Of a stretch of DNA of 64,000 nt, positions 9,028 through 15,149 are shown piece after piece. The notes under the pieces are model-generated. The model was not told where the DNA came from. It saw only the letters and a program-made list of their open reading frames with translations, and did no database searches. A program made the translations under genes and the position numbers. The first letter of the stretch is position 1. Every line of letters starts with the position of its first letter. The DNA comes from Polynucleobacter sp. UK-Gri1-W3 (GTDB taxonomy: Bacteria; Pseudomonadota; Gammaproteobacteria; Burkholderiales; Burkholderiaceae), in the NCBI RefSeq assembly GCF_018881595.1, contig NZ_JACVQA010000001.1, forward strand, positions 309,625 to 373,624. Reading direction: 5' to 3'.

Positions 9028-9987
9028 ATGAATATCTTGCTAGATCCCACCATCCTCTTTTTCATCTTCGGCGTCTTTGCGGGCCTCGTGAAATCCAATT
9101 TAGAAATTCCACAGCCCATTTCTCGATTTCTTTCGCTATATCTACTGATGGCTCTGGGATTAAAAGGTGGATTTGCTTTAAACAAATCAGGCTTTACTCC
9201 TGAGATTGCTATTAGTCTTGGTCTGGCGATCACTTTAGCAATAGCCATTCCGCTATTGGGCTACAACTGTCTTAAATACAAACTAGATAAACTGGATGCC
9301 GCCGCGATTGCCGCTACTTACGGATCTATTAGTGCGGTTACTTTTATTACTACTACACAGGTCTTAGATCAAAGCGGTATTAGTTATGGCGGACACATGG
9401 CCGCGGCAATGGCCCTCATGGAGTCGCCCGCCATCATCATCGCCATCATTCTTGCCAACAGAATTCGTCAACAACGCTCAGGCAATGCCAGTGGCCACAC
9501 TTCATTGGGCAAGATACTTCACGAATCATTTACTGATGGTGGGCAACTACTCTTATTGGGAGCCTTAGTAGTAGGGATCATTTCAGGTGATTCGGGCCAT
9601 AAAGTCATGGCGCCCTTTTCGATTGATTTATTTAAGGGTTTATTAGCATTCTTCTTGCTCGATATGGGATTGCTTGCCGCCAAGAGTTTAGGGGAGCTCA
9701 AAGGCAAGCCTTCGGTGACTTTAGCTTATGCCTTCATCGCGCCGCCTACCCATGCGATGATTGCCTTGGGTTTATGCCATATATTTCATATCTCTCTGGG
9801 AGATACGATCCTTTTGATGATTTTGGCGGCAAGCGCTTCTTATATTGCGGTTCCAGCAGTATTGCGCCATGCAATGCCCGAGGTAAGTCCAGCCTTGTAT
9901 ATGGGCATGTCCCTTGGCATCACCTTCCCTTTAAATATTATCTTAGGCATTCCAATCTATAGCGCAGTAGCCAAATATTTTGTTTAA
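9028..9987 (+). CDS. sbtA: SbtA-like sodium-dependent bicarbonate permease
   Basis: The 319-residue protein is almost entirely hydrophobic, with about ten transmembrane segments in two halves separated by a charged loop near 148-165 (ANRIRQQRSG). Signature parts of the SbtA/DUF897 family are visible: PQPISRFLSLYLLMALGLKGG, AATYGSISAVTFITT, YGGHMAAAMALMESPAI, and the second-half repeat LLDMGLLAAKSLGEL with SASYIAVPAVLRHAMPE. Cyanobacterial SbtA imports bicarbonate with sodium. In a heterotroph it may feed anaplerotic carboxylation or act on another anion. It is followed 15 bp later by a DUF6671-like gene, so the two probably form an operon. Confidence 0.88.
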   Translation: MNILLDPTILFFIFGVFAGLVKSNLEIPQPISRFLSLYLLMALGLKGGFALNKSGFTPEIAISLGLAITLAIAIPLLGYNCLKYKLDKLDAAAIAATYGSISAVTFITTTQVLDQSGISYGGHMAAAMALMESPAIIIAIILANRIRQQRSGNASGHTSLGKILHESFTDGGQLLLLGALVVGIISGDSGHKVMAPFSIDLFKGLLAFFLLDMGLLAAKSLGELKGKPSVTLAYAFIAPPTHAMIALGLCHIFHISLGDTILLMILAASASYIAVPAVLRHAMPEVSPALYMGMSLGITFPLNIILGIPIYSAVAKYFV

Positions 9988-10002
9988 AAACATCCAAATA
10001 AA

Positions 10003-10857
10003 ATGCCAACTCATCCAAAACCCTATTCTGGACTCAAGGCGAGTTTGCTAACTCAACATGGCAAAGAGTCGGTCATTTGTCCACAACTCCTTGACTCTAA
10101 TGGCTTAGAAGTTGTCCATATCTCTGGGTATGACACAGACAAACTAGGTACCTTTACTAGAGATATTCTAAGATATGGCTCCCAACTAGATGCCGCCAGA
10201 AAAAAGGCTAGGGTTGGAATGGAATTATCAGATTCTATGCTTGGCATTGCCAGCGAAGGTGCTTTTGATAATGATCCCTATACGGGCATGCTTCCTTGGA
10301 ATTACGAGTTAGTAGTTTTAATAGATGACATACGCAAACTTGAAGTTATTGGTTTTTTTGGCGGGCACGCTCAAAGCACCAGCCGGCAAGTATCAAGTTG
10401 GGATGAATTAAATGCGCTTCTTTCAGAGGCACAATTTACTACCCATCAATTAGTCGTTCGACCTGATGATGAATATCACCCAGAGTGTCGTAAAGGAATC
10501 AAAGATCTTGAGTCTTTGAAAGAAGCGTTCGATTGGGCAACTAACCTTTCAAAAAAGGGAAATGTATTTGTAGAGAATGATTTAAGAGCACATACCAATC
10601 CCACGCGTATGTCTAACATATTGAAGGCTACACAAGATCTCTCAAGAAAGATGAATTCTGTATGCCCAGAGTGTGAGTCGCCTGGCTTCTGGATCACAGA
10701 AAGAAAGAAGGGCTTGCCATGCTCTAGCTGTGAAGCGCTAACAAATCTGCCAATAGCTAATGTATGGTCATGCGTAAAGTGTGCGTACAAAAAAGAAGAA
10801 ATGTTGCTGGATCAAATCAAGGCGGATCCATCAAAGTGCGATTACTGTAATCCCTAA
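10003..10857 (+). CDS. DUF6671-like zinc-ribbon protein
   Basis: The 284-residue soluble protein has an N-terminal domain with ARKKARVGMELSDSMLGIASEGAF and LPWNYELVVLIDD, a pattern I associate with DUF6671, and a C-terminal set of cysteine pairs (CPEC, CSSC, CVKC, CDYC) that should bind one or two zinc ions. No function is established. It lies 15 bp after the SbtA-like gene and is likely co-transcribed, which suggests a role linked to carbon uptake, though that is inference. Two palindromes follow the stop. Confidence 0.7.
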   Translation: MPTHPKPYSGLKASLLTQHGKESVICPQLLDSNGLEVVHISGYDTDKLGTFTRDILRYGSQLDAARKKARVGMELSDSMLGIASEGAFDNDPYTGMLPWNYELVVLIDDIRKLEVIGFFGGHAQSTSRQVSSWDELNALLSEAQFTTHQLVVRPDDEYHPECRKGIKDLESLKEAFDWATNLSKKGNVFVENDLRAHTNPTRMSNILKATQDLSRKMNSVCPECESPGFWITERKKGLPCSSCEALTNLPIANVWSCVKCAYKKEEMLLDQIKADPSKCDYCNP

Positions 10858-10864
10858 ATATATT

Positions 10865-10881
10865 TGTCGTTTAAAACGACA
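10865..10881. promoter_or_regulatory. 17-bp palindrome, second copy
   Basis: TGTCGTTTAAAACGACA differs from the site at 5551-5567 only in the central bases. It lies just after the DUF6671-like gene, not in an obvious promoter, so it could also be a hairpin left by a rearrangement. Confidence 0.5.
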
Positions 10882-10909
10882 TTGCCAACACAAAGATGAA
10901 TAATTGACT

Positions 10910-10926
10910 TGTCCTTTTAAAGGACA
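10910..10926. promoter_or_regulatory. 17-bp palindrome, variant copy
   Basis: TGTCCTTTTAAAGGACA has the same length and TTTTAAA centre as the TGTCGTTT palindromes, with both arms changed from CG to CC/GG, so symmetry is kept. It is 45 bp from the previous copy. Confidence 0.45.
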
Positions 10927-11052
10927 TTTGATGACCCTGATATCCCAATCTAGAGCCAGAGTGGTGGCATCCTGATTGACGGATTGACTCTATGGAAAGT
11001 GACCGACTACGCTAATAGCAAGGTAGAGGCGCCATTGAGGACTTCTAATAAA

Positions 11053-11075
11053 AATAGCCCAACAAGTGGGCTATT
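11053..11075 (-). terminator. Terminator of tRNA-Phe
   Basis: AATAGCCC-AACAAGT-GGGCTATT stem lies 8 bp beyond the 3' end of the minus-strand tRNA-Phe, with a TTTT tract on the transcribed side. Confidence 0.7.
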
Positions 11076-11083
11076 GTGAATCT

Positions 11084-11159
11084 TGGTGGCCCGGGGCGGA
11101 ATCGAACCACCGACACAAGGATTTTCAATCCTCTGCTCTACCGACTGAGCTACCAGGCC
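11084..11159 (-). tRNA. tRNA-Phe (GAA)
   Basis: A complete 76-nt tRNA on the minus strand beginning GGCCTGGTAGCTCAG and ending GGGCCACCA with encoded CCA. The acceptor stem pairs over 7 bp with one G-U. The anticodon loop TTGAAAA gives anticodon GAA, phenylalanine. The T arm contains GGTTCGATTCC. It is the only intact tRNA in the window and the hub for six partial copies: four 3' ends to its left and two 5' halves to its right. Confidence 0.97.
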
Positions 11160-11169
11160 AAGACTGAGA

Positions 11170-11175
11170 ATTATA
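11170..11175 (-). promoter_or_regulatory. -10 box of tRNA-Phe
   Basis: TATAAT on the minus strand, 10 bp before the tRNA 5' end. The same -10 and spacer accompany the two displaced 5'-half copies at 13050-13103 and 33861-33914, so integrating elements carried a replacement promoter. Confidence 0.75.
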
Positions 11176-11294
11176 GCGGAACTGTTTTTAAGCTACACAA
11201 ATGTGTGCAACTGTACTCAATCGCCTTGTATTTGCTTAATCCTACGGCAGTTAAGGATGTTTAATCCTGTTTAACGGTGTTCTGCTTTTCCTGC

Positions 11295-11471
11295 TTACGC
11301 AGATAATGCATTGCGTAAGTTTTGCTGTGCTTTCGTTACTTTTTGACGCTTTCTTTCGCTGTCTAACGCTCGGCTGACATTGTCTTTCTGCGTTTTTAAT
11401 GCATCTAAGCGTGCTTGTTGCGGTGTAAGCGGACTTGTTTTAATCCTCTGTTCTATCTCTTTAATACGCAT
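11295..11471 (-). CDS. Small basic protein, family S copy 1
   Basis: A 58-residue reading frame (MRIKEIEQRIKTSPLTPQ, then QARLDALKTQ, ERKRQKVTKAQQNL). It is clearly related to the 54-residue protein at 13605-13769 and to the fragment at 13217-13288: all share PLxPxQARL and ERxRQKxxKxQQxL. The sequence is a predicted long charged helix. I know no function. Its position, just inside the tRNA-Phe end of each island, suggests a conserved element-end gene, possibly an excision or coupling factor; that is conjecture. It is divergent from the remnant beginning at 11472. Confidence 0.65.
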   Translation of the reverse strand: MRIKEIEQRIKTSPLTPQQARLDALKTQKDNVSRALDSERKRQKVTKAQQNLRNALSA

Positions 11472-11624
11472 ATGACTGTATCCCCTAAAAGCACAGTAGA
11501 AGTTGGCACAACAACAGAGCTTGTACCTACATTAGAAATTATTAAGGGCGCTGTAGAAGCGGGTGAATTGGACACGCAGTTAGAGCAAGTTAGTGGCGCT
11601 GTAGCTGCTGCGTTTAAGCATTAA
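11472..11624 (+). pseudogene. C-terminal remnant of the 14324-14764 protein family
   Basis: Fifty residues (MTVSPKSTVEVGTTTELV, then IIKGAVEAGELDTQLEQVSGA and AAFKH) align with the last 45 residues of the 146-residue protein at 14324-14764, which reads SVEVASGPELV and IKSAVEAGELDAQIETASA. The upstream two thirds, including the WW motif region, are missing. It therefore appears to be a truncated duplicate left when the islands recombined. It could still be expressed from the ATG at 11472, which abuts the divergent start of family S copy 1. Confidence 0.6.
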
Positions 11625-11670
11625 GCGGGTAAGGGTGCTGCCGTATGCGTAGCACCCACCTCTTATTCAG

Positions 11671-11946
11671 TTATTTTTTGAATACTTCAGAGTGTGTACC
11701 AATGCGCACTAAGTACAACTCTTTTTCAATAATGCGGTAGATAAGCACACAGTCATTGGTAATGTGACAATCCCAAAAATCTTTGTATGTACCGATAAGA
11801 GAGTGGTTGGCATATTTTGCTGGTAATGCTTTGCCAGCAATGAGCAAACTCAACACCACCAAATATTCAGAGTGATTAAATTTAGGGCTTTGGACAATCC
11901 GCTTAAAGTCTTTGCCGTACTGCGTACTGGTAATAGGAACAAGCAT
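11671..11946 (-). CDS. YafQ/RelE-type toxin
   Basis: The 91-residue protein has the YafQ pattern: KDFKRIVQSPKFNHSEYLVVLSLLIAGKALPAKYANHSLIGTYKDFWDCHITNDCVLIYRI, read in parts, with His and Asp residues in the HSLIGxYKDFWDCHI segment typical of the active site. YafQ toxins are ribosome-dependent mRNA endonucleases. The antitoxin gene lies 14 bp upstream on the same strand, the DinJ-YafQ order. The pair is the main recognisable cargo of the short island between the tRNA and the first displaced 5' half. Confidence 0.87.
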   Translation of the reverse strand: MLVPITSTQYGKDFKRIVQSPKFNHSEYLVVLSLLIAGKALPAKYANHSLIGTYKDFWDCHITNDCVLIYRIIEKELYLVRIGTHSEVFKK

Positions 11947-11960
11947 TAAGGTGGCGTCTA

Positions 11961-12230
11961 TTAGCTACGAGCTAATGCTTTATTCATTTCTGCTACGGAC
12001 TTATGACGTTTTAATTTAGCACGTGTTTTTGGATTTTCAATCTCCTCCATTGCCGCAATAGTTTTTGTATTAGGCACACGCAAGTCAAACGGAATAGTGC
12101 CGTCAGTAGCCACACGCTTTAAGAATAGGCGTATAGCGTCGGAGACATTAAGTCCCATTGCTTCAATCACCTCTGCTGCGTCTGCTTTTACTTTAGCGTC
12201 AATTCGGCAACGCACGTCTGTAGTTAGCAT
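11961..12230 (-). CDS. DinJ/RelB-type antitoxin
   Basis: The 89-residue protein begins with a ribbon-helix-helix DNA-binding fold (DVRCRIDAKVKADAAEVIEAMGLNVSDAIRLFLKRVA) and the IPFDLRVPN segment typical of RelB/DinJ, followed by a charged C-terminus that would cover the toxin. A GGAGC-containing site precedes the start (AAAGGAGCAC). It neutralises the YafQ-like toxin encoded 14 bp downstream and should autorepress. Confidence 0.88.
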   Translation of the reverse strand: MLTTDVRCRIDAKVKADAAEVIEAMGLNVSDAIRLFLKRVATDGTIPFDLRVPNTKTIAAMEEIENPKTRAKLKRHKSVAEMNKALARS

Positions 12231-12310
12231 TTTGTGCTCCTTTTTTTATATGCCGCTATTGTAGCTACAAATTGTAACAACGTCAAATCTATGCCCTAAT
12301 GCGCTTTCAC

Positions 12311-12325
12311 TGTCGTTTCAACACG
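12311..12325. repeat. 15-bp direct repeat, left copy
   Basis: TGTCGTTTCAACACG, repeated exactly at 12742-12756. The two copies bracket the 12369-12740 gene. The left copy lies 44 bp before its start. Confidence 0.6.
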
Positions 12326-12368
12326 ACTACGTAAGCATTTCCAATAAATACATAAAAGGAGAGGTGCT

Positions 12369-12740
12369 ATGCGTATGAATGAATTTATGAGGGACGAGGA
12401 TAAGAATGAATTGCTACAACTGCTAAACCAATTCTTTGCCAGTAAGTTTGCTGCGCCACAAGCCCAACCCAACCAGCCCTCCCAACCCAAACTAACACCC
12501 CCGCCTAATAAAGCCATACCCTCACCAGCCTCTGCCCAACTCCCACAACAAAAAGCACCACCCCCACAAGCTAAGCCACCAACCCTTCCGCAAAAACTCC
12601 ACAACGTACAGCAACGCAAAATGAATGCGCTTGCCAATCGCTATACCCAGTCCGCCTTAAAGCAGCAAGCCCAACCAACAGAAACAGATAAAGTGCTGGC
12701 ATTGCGTAACGTAGCGCAGCAAAAGTTTGACAACAAGTAA
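12369..12740 (+). CDS. Pro/Gln-rich protein of unknown function
   Basis: A 123-residue protein preceded by AAGGAGAGG. Residues 1-30 form an acidic-basic helix (DEDKNELLQLLNQFFASKF); residues 30-80 are a disordered linker rich in Pro, Gln and Ala; residues 80-123 are again helical and charged (LPQKLHNVQQRKMNALANRY). No membrane segment or catalytic motif is visible. Such domain-linker-domain layouts occur in small adaptor or DNA-binding proteins, but no family is recognised. It is bracketed by exact 15-bp direct repeats, so it may be a separately mobile unit. Confidence 0.6.
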   Translation: MRMNEFMRDEDKNELLQLLNQFFASKFAAPQAQPNQPSQPKLTPPPNKAIPSPASAQLPQQKAPPPQAKPPTLPQKLHNVQQRKMNALANRYTQSALKQQAQPTETDKVLALRNVAQQKFDNK

Positions 12741-12741
12741 G

Positions 12742-12756
12742 TGTCGTTTCAACACG
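12742..12756. repeat. 15-bp direct repeat, right copy
   Basis: TGTCGTTTCAACACG begins 2 bp after the stop codon of the Pro/Gln-rich gene. It is identical to the left copy at 12311-12325. Confidence 0.6.
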
Positions 12757-13049
12757 TCACTTCGCTTAAGTGCGTTTATGCGTCAATATCAGCGGTATTT
12801 GTAGAAAATATATGCCGTGTAAAAAACATTGGCGATACGGAAGACAGGCATAGTAAAAATGGTTAAGCGTTGGCAACGTCATACGTTTTGAAATACGTAA
12901 TTACGTTTTGCTACGCTACTTTTTATGTGAAGAAATTTTTAACGACTGTAAAAATATTCTGTGATTTTGTTTAGCAAACTTTGTAACTTACCAAACTCTA
13001 ATCGCCCGCAAAGTATTATTCTATATGGCTCTGCCGTCTTACAGGATGC
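12757..13049. other. Intergenic, no gene seen
   Basis: AT-rich sequence leading up to the displaced tRNA-Phe 5' half. It contains a short CACTT/AAGTG dyad and direct repeats of TACGTTTTG near 12884-12920, and no credible reading frame. Confidence 0.5.
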
Positions 13050-13103
13050 TTTTCAATCCTCTACTCTACCGACTGAGCTACCAGGCCAAGACTGAGAATT
13101 ATA
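13050..13103 (-). repeat. Displaced tRNA-Phe 5' half with promoter, copy D1
   Basis: Fifty-four bases match the intact gene from the anticodon loop through the D arm, 5' end, spacer and -10 box with one mismatch (CTACTC for CTGCTC). The 3' half is absent, so no tRNA can be made. An AGGATGCT element just before it is shared with fragments C1 and C2. It marks the distal end of the 11.2-13.1 kb island. Confidence 0.9.
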
Positions 13104-13216
13104 AATGAAACTGGGAATGGGCTTGCTAAATGTGCCTACTGTGGCCAACTCTGCTGGAAACCTTGTAAATCCTGTGGCAGTGGGGATATTCAATCCTGTG
13201 GGACGGTGGCGACTCA
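13104..13216. other. Duplicated element-end sequence
   Basis: Similar in layout to 11176-11280 beside the intact tRNA: both contain spaced AATCCTG(T) motifs, GGCAGT(T/G) and a final ACGGTG. This suggests that the same element end was duplicated, possibly including integrase arm sites. No gene seen. Confidence 0.5.
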
Positions 13217-13288
13217 TCATTTATATGACTTTTGTAAGGCTTGCTGTACCTTAGCTACCTTTTGCCTCTCCTGCTCTGCTTTAAGGGC
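13217..13288 (-). pseudogene. Family S remnant (copy 2, C-terminal part)
   Basis: Twenty-three codons read ALKAEQERQKVAKVQQALQK then SYK and stop. They match the C-terminal ERxRQKxxKxQQxL block of the proteins at 11295-11471 and 13605-13769. A stop codon immediately precedes the fragment, and the N-terminal PLxPxQARL block is missing, so it is a truncated copy. Confidence 0.7.
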
Positions 13289-13301
13289 TTATGAGCAACC
13301 A

Positions 13302-13586
13302 CTAACCATCAACCCTTCCCTCAAAAGTCTCATTTGATGAATCTAAAAAGACTTCCTCTTCGCCCAAATTATTAGACGTCAAAATATCAAATAGTTCCGC
13401 ATGCAATTCCTCATTGCCAATAAAGCAGTCGATAAACTTCTTTTGGGAGCTTACATCAACATCCTCGCATCGCCCCTCCTCCTGAACGGCCTCAATTTCC
13501 GCCTTTATTCGCCTCCAATTAGAGGCATTCAGATCAATTGCAATTTCGTTGACTGAGGCGATAATTTTAGAGACTATTAATTTCAT
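13302..13586 (-). CDS. Acidic protein of unknown function
   Basis: A 94-residue, strongly acidic protein: an N-terminal segment (KLIVSKIIASVNEIAIDL), then helix-forming WRRIKAEIEAVQEEGR, a FIDCFIGNEELHAELFDIL block and an acidic tail. It contains no known domain that I recognise. It follows two small genes on the same strand (13772-13918 and 13605-13769), with an 18-bp gap, so the three likely form one transcript at the tRNA-proximal end of the large island. Confidence 0.55.
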   Translation of the reverse strand: MKLIVSKIIASVNEIAIDLNASNWRRIKAEIEAVQEEGRCEDVDVSSQKKFIDCFIGNEELHAELFDILTSNNLGEEEVFLDSSNETFEGRVDG

Positions 13587-13604
13587 ATTTTGAGCCCTTA
13601 GAAG

Positions 13605-13769
13605 TCATAGCTCAACTTTACCAAGTTCTTGCTGTCCAGCCTTAATCTTTTGCCTGGCACGCTCAGCTTTTACAGCCTCTTGATCCCGCTTAACACGATC
13701 ATTCATTGATTTAAGCCTGGCTTGCTCTGGACTTAGGGGTTTGATTGGGGCTATTTCATCGAACCTCAT
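13605..13769 (-). CDS. Small basic protein, family S copy 3
   Basis: The 54-residue protein reads MRFDEIAPIKPLSPEQARL, then SMNDRVKRDQEAVKAERARQ and KIKAGQQELG. It is related to copy 1 at 11295-11471 through PLSPEQARL and ERARQKIKAGQQ. It is predicted to be a single charged helix. Its start lies 2 bp after the stop of the 48-residue gene at 13772-13918, with no ribosome site of its own, so translational coupling is likely. Function unknown. Confidence 0.65.
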   Translation of the reverse strand: MRFDEIAPIKPLSPEQARLKSMNDRVKRDQEAVKAERARQKIKAGQQELGKVEL

Positions 13770-13771
13770 AA

Positions 13772-13918
13772 TTAACTAATGAGTAGTGGTTGGTGTGGCA
13801 CGTTATTGGCGCCGAAGATGGCTTTGAAGAGTGCGTAGGCTTGAGCTTGATTCTGTGCGTAGAGAATTGTTTCTACCCATATTCCTGCTGCATTGACTGT
13901 TGCCTTATATCGCCTCAT
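13772..13918 (-). CDS. 48-residue protein of unknown function
   Basis: A short frame reading MRRYKATVNAAGIWVETILY, then AQNQAQAYALFKAIFGANNV. The composition and amphipathic pattern (beta strand, then helix) look like a real small protein; the next gene starts 2 bp after its stop. It has no recognised family. It would be the first gene of a three-gene minus-strand operon ending at 13302. Confidence 0.5.
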   Translation of the reverse strand: MRRYKATVNAAGIWVETILYAQNQAQAYALFKAIFGANNVPHQPLLIS

Positions 13919-13985
13919 ATAGATATTTAGTGGCAAACTAATTTCACGTGTAAATTAAACAAATAACTAATAAAAGGATTAGACA

Positions 13986-14276
13986 ATGGCAACTAAACAA
14001 AGTCTTTACGATAAAGCACTAGATATTATGCAATCCAACGAATCGCTTTATGATCGCTGGGAAAATGCCATCGCAGCCCACATGGCAAAAGAGTGGGCGA
14101 ATGCCTTTGCTGTTGTCGCAAAAATATCGGGGTCAGATAGTCCCACCGTAATGGAGGTTGCAGATATGGGCTCTGATGAAATTCAAGATAACGCAAAGTT
14201 TTTAAGTGACCTACAAGAAGTTTTTAAGACGCTTGCAAAGGGGTGTCAACTTGATAATGAAGGCAATTGGATTTAG
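13986..14276 (+). CDS. Protein of unknown function upstream of hairpin R1
   Basis: The 96-residue protein begins after AAAGGATTAGACA. It has helical segments (LYDKALDIMQSNESLYDRWENAIAAHMAKEWANAF in parts), a VMEVADMGSDEIQDNAKFLSDL middle and a C-terminal LAKGCQLDNEGNWI. No domain is recognised. It is convergent with the gene at 14324-14764, and the perfect hairpin R1 begins 11 bp after its stop, where it could terminate transcription from both sides. Confidence 0.6.
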   Translation: MATKQSLYDKALDIMQSNESLYDRWENAIAAHMAKEWANAFAVVAKISGSDSPTVMEVADMGSDEIQDNAKFLSDLQEVFKTLAKGCQLDNEGNWI

Positions 14277-14286
14277 CGCACAAGGG

Positions 14287-14319
14287 CTAGCAAGCGTCTA
14301 GTTGCTAGACGCTTGCTAG
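14287..14319. repeat. Cassette-boundary hairpin R1 (+ orientation)
   Basis: Perfect 15-bp arms (CTAGCAAGCGTCTAG and its complement) around a TTG loop. The core GCGTCTAGTTGCTAGACGC is at 14294-14312. It lies between two convergent genes. First of eight related copies. Confidence 0.9.
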
Positions 14320-14323
14320 TAAA

Positions 14324-14764
14324 TCAACGTTTAAACCCACTCCTTAAGCTAGCACTTGCGGTTTCTATTTGAGCATCGAGCTCGCCAGCCTCTACCGCCG
14401 ACTTGATGGACTCTAGCGCCTTTACCAGCTCTGGACCACTTGCTACTTCAACGCTAGGTTTGCCCTTTGCCAACTCTATTGTCCAACTTCCATATTTCAC
14501 AGATACACAGACTTTGCCCTGCTCTGATTGGAACCACCAAGGCTTTAATCGCTTTGGCATTTCTACCTGCTTACGCAACCCCGTCTCTTTGTCTTTAATT
14601 GTTTTGAACTTTGTTACAACAAAGGGCGTGCCATCCATCTGACTCTTAGCTAGCTGGATCTGCTCCCATAGCTTGCTAGAAAGCTTATTTCTGCGAATCA
14701 CGATTGCAGGCATATGGGTTGGTTTTTTAACTGCTACTAACTTTAAGTTACTTAATGCGCTCAT
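14324..14764 (-). CDS. DUF6641-like element-borne protein
   Basis: A 146-residue basic protein: N-terminal SALSNLKLVAVKKP and RRNKLSSKLWEQIQLAKSQM, a central PKRLKPWWFQSEQGKVCVSVKYGSWTIELAKGK block, and C-terminal SVEVASGPELV, AVEAGELDAQIETASA. The pattern fits what I recall of DUF6641, found on betaproteobacterial mobile elements; that assignment is from memory. A truncated copy of its C-terminus lies at 11472-11624. A function has not been established; basic charge and the WW core suggest nucleic-acid contact. It ends 5 bp from hairpin R1. Confidence 0.6.
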   Translation of the reverse strand: MSALSNLKLVAVKKPTHMPAIVIRRNKLSSKLWEQIQLAKSQMDGTPFVVTKFKTIKDKETGLRKQVEMPKRLKPWWFQSEQGKVCVSVKYGSWTIELAKGKPSVEVASGPELVKALESIKSAVEAGELDAQIETASASLRSGFKR

Positions 14765-15149
14765 TGTTTTCTCCTATGTAGTTAATGGGCATAAGCAGTT
14801 TGTTTTCGATCTGTTTATTTGGTCGACCTATTTTTGTCAATCCACTTCTTTTGCCGCATTTTGGACAAGAAATTAATGGTTTTTCTTTAAGAGAGATAAA
14901 TATTTTTGCGAGTTGCTTGGTTACAAAGTAGATGTCGCAAGAAGAAAAAGAAGTCGCAAAGTTGAGTTTGAGTAGTTGCTAGTAAGTTACTCGTAGTAGC
15001 AAATGAGTAACTCTGACCAAGCAACACAACTTCGTAACTTCTCTTTTGAGATCTGCGACTTTTACTGCAACTGATCTCTTCTGATCTCTCTTGTAACCAA
15101 CAAAGCAACTAGCAACGAGAACTCAATTTAGAACACAAGGAGAATAAAA
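14765..15149. other. 385-bp intergenic region dense in dyads
   Basis: No gene. Contains AGTTACTC/GAGTAACT and TTGCTTGGT/ACCAAGCAA inverted repeats nested within about 130 bp (14913-15030), two GTCGCAA repeats, repeated TGATCTCT, and AGTTGCTAG/CTAGCAAC segments resembling the R1 core. It lies between divergent genes and could be a regulatory region, a replication or transfer origin, or recombinase sites. Confidence 0.5.

Noticed and set aside
10931-11040. A short gene after the DUF6671-like gene
   Set aside because: Frames are broken by stops within 15-35 codons, without a ribosome site or recognisable pattern.
11076-11264. A small protein read through the tRNA-Phe gene on the plus strand
   Set aside because: It is the antisense shadow of a real tRNA; the reading frame has no ribosome site and no family.
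13050-13103. A second functional tRNA-Phe
   Set aside because: Only the 5' half is present; the T arm and acceptor 3' strand are missing. The same holds for 33861-33914.
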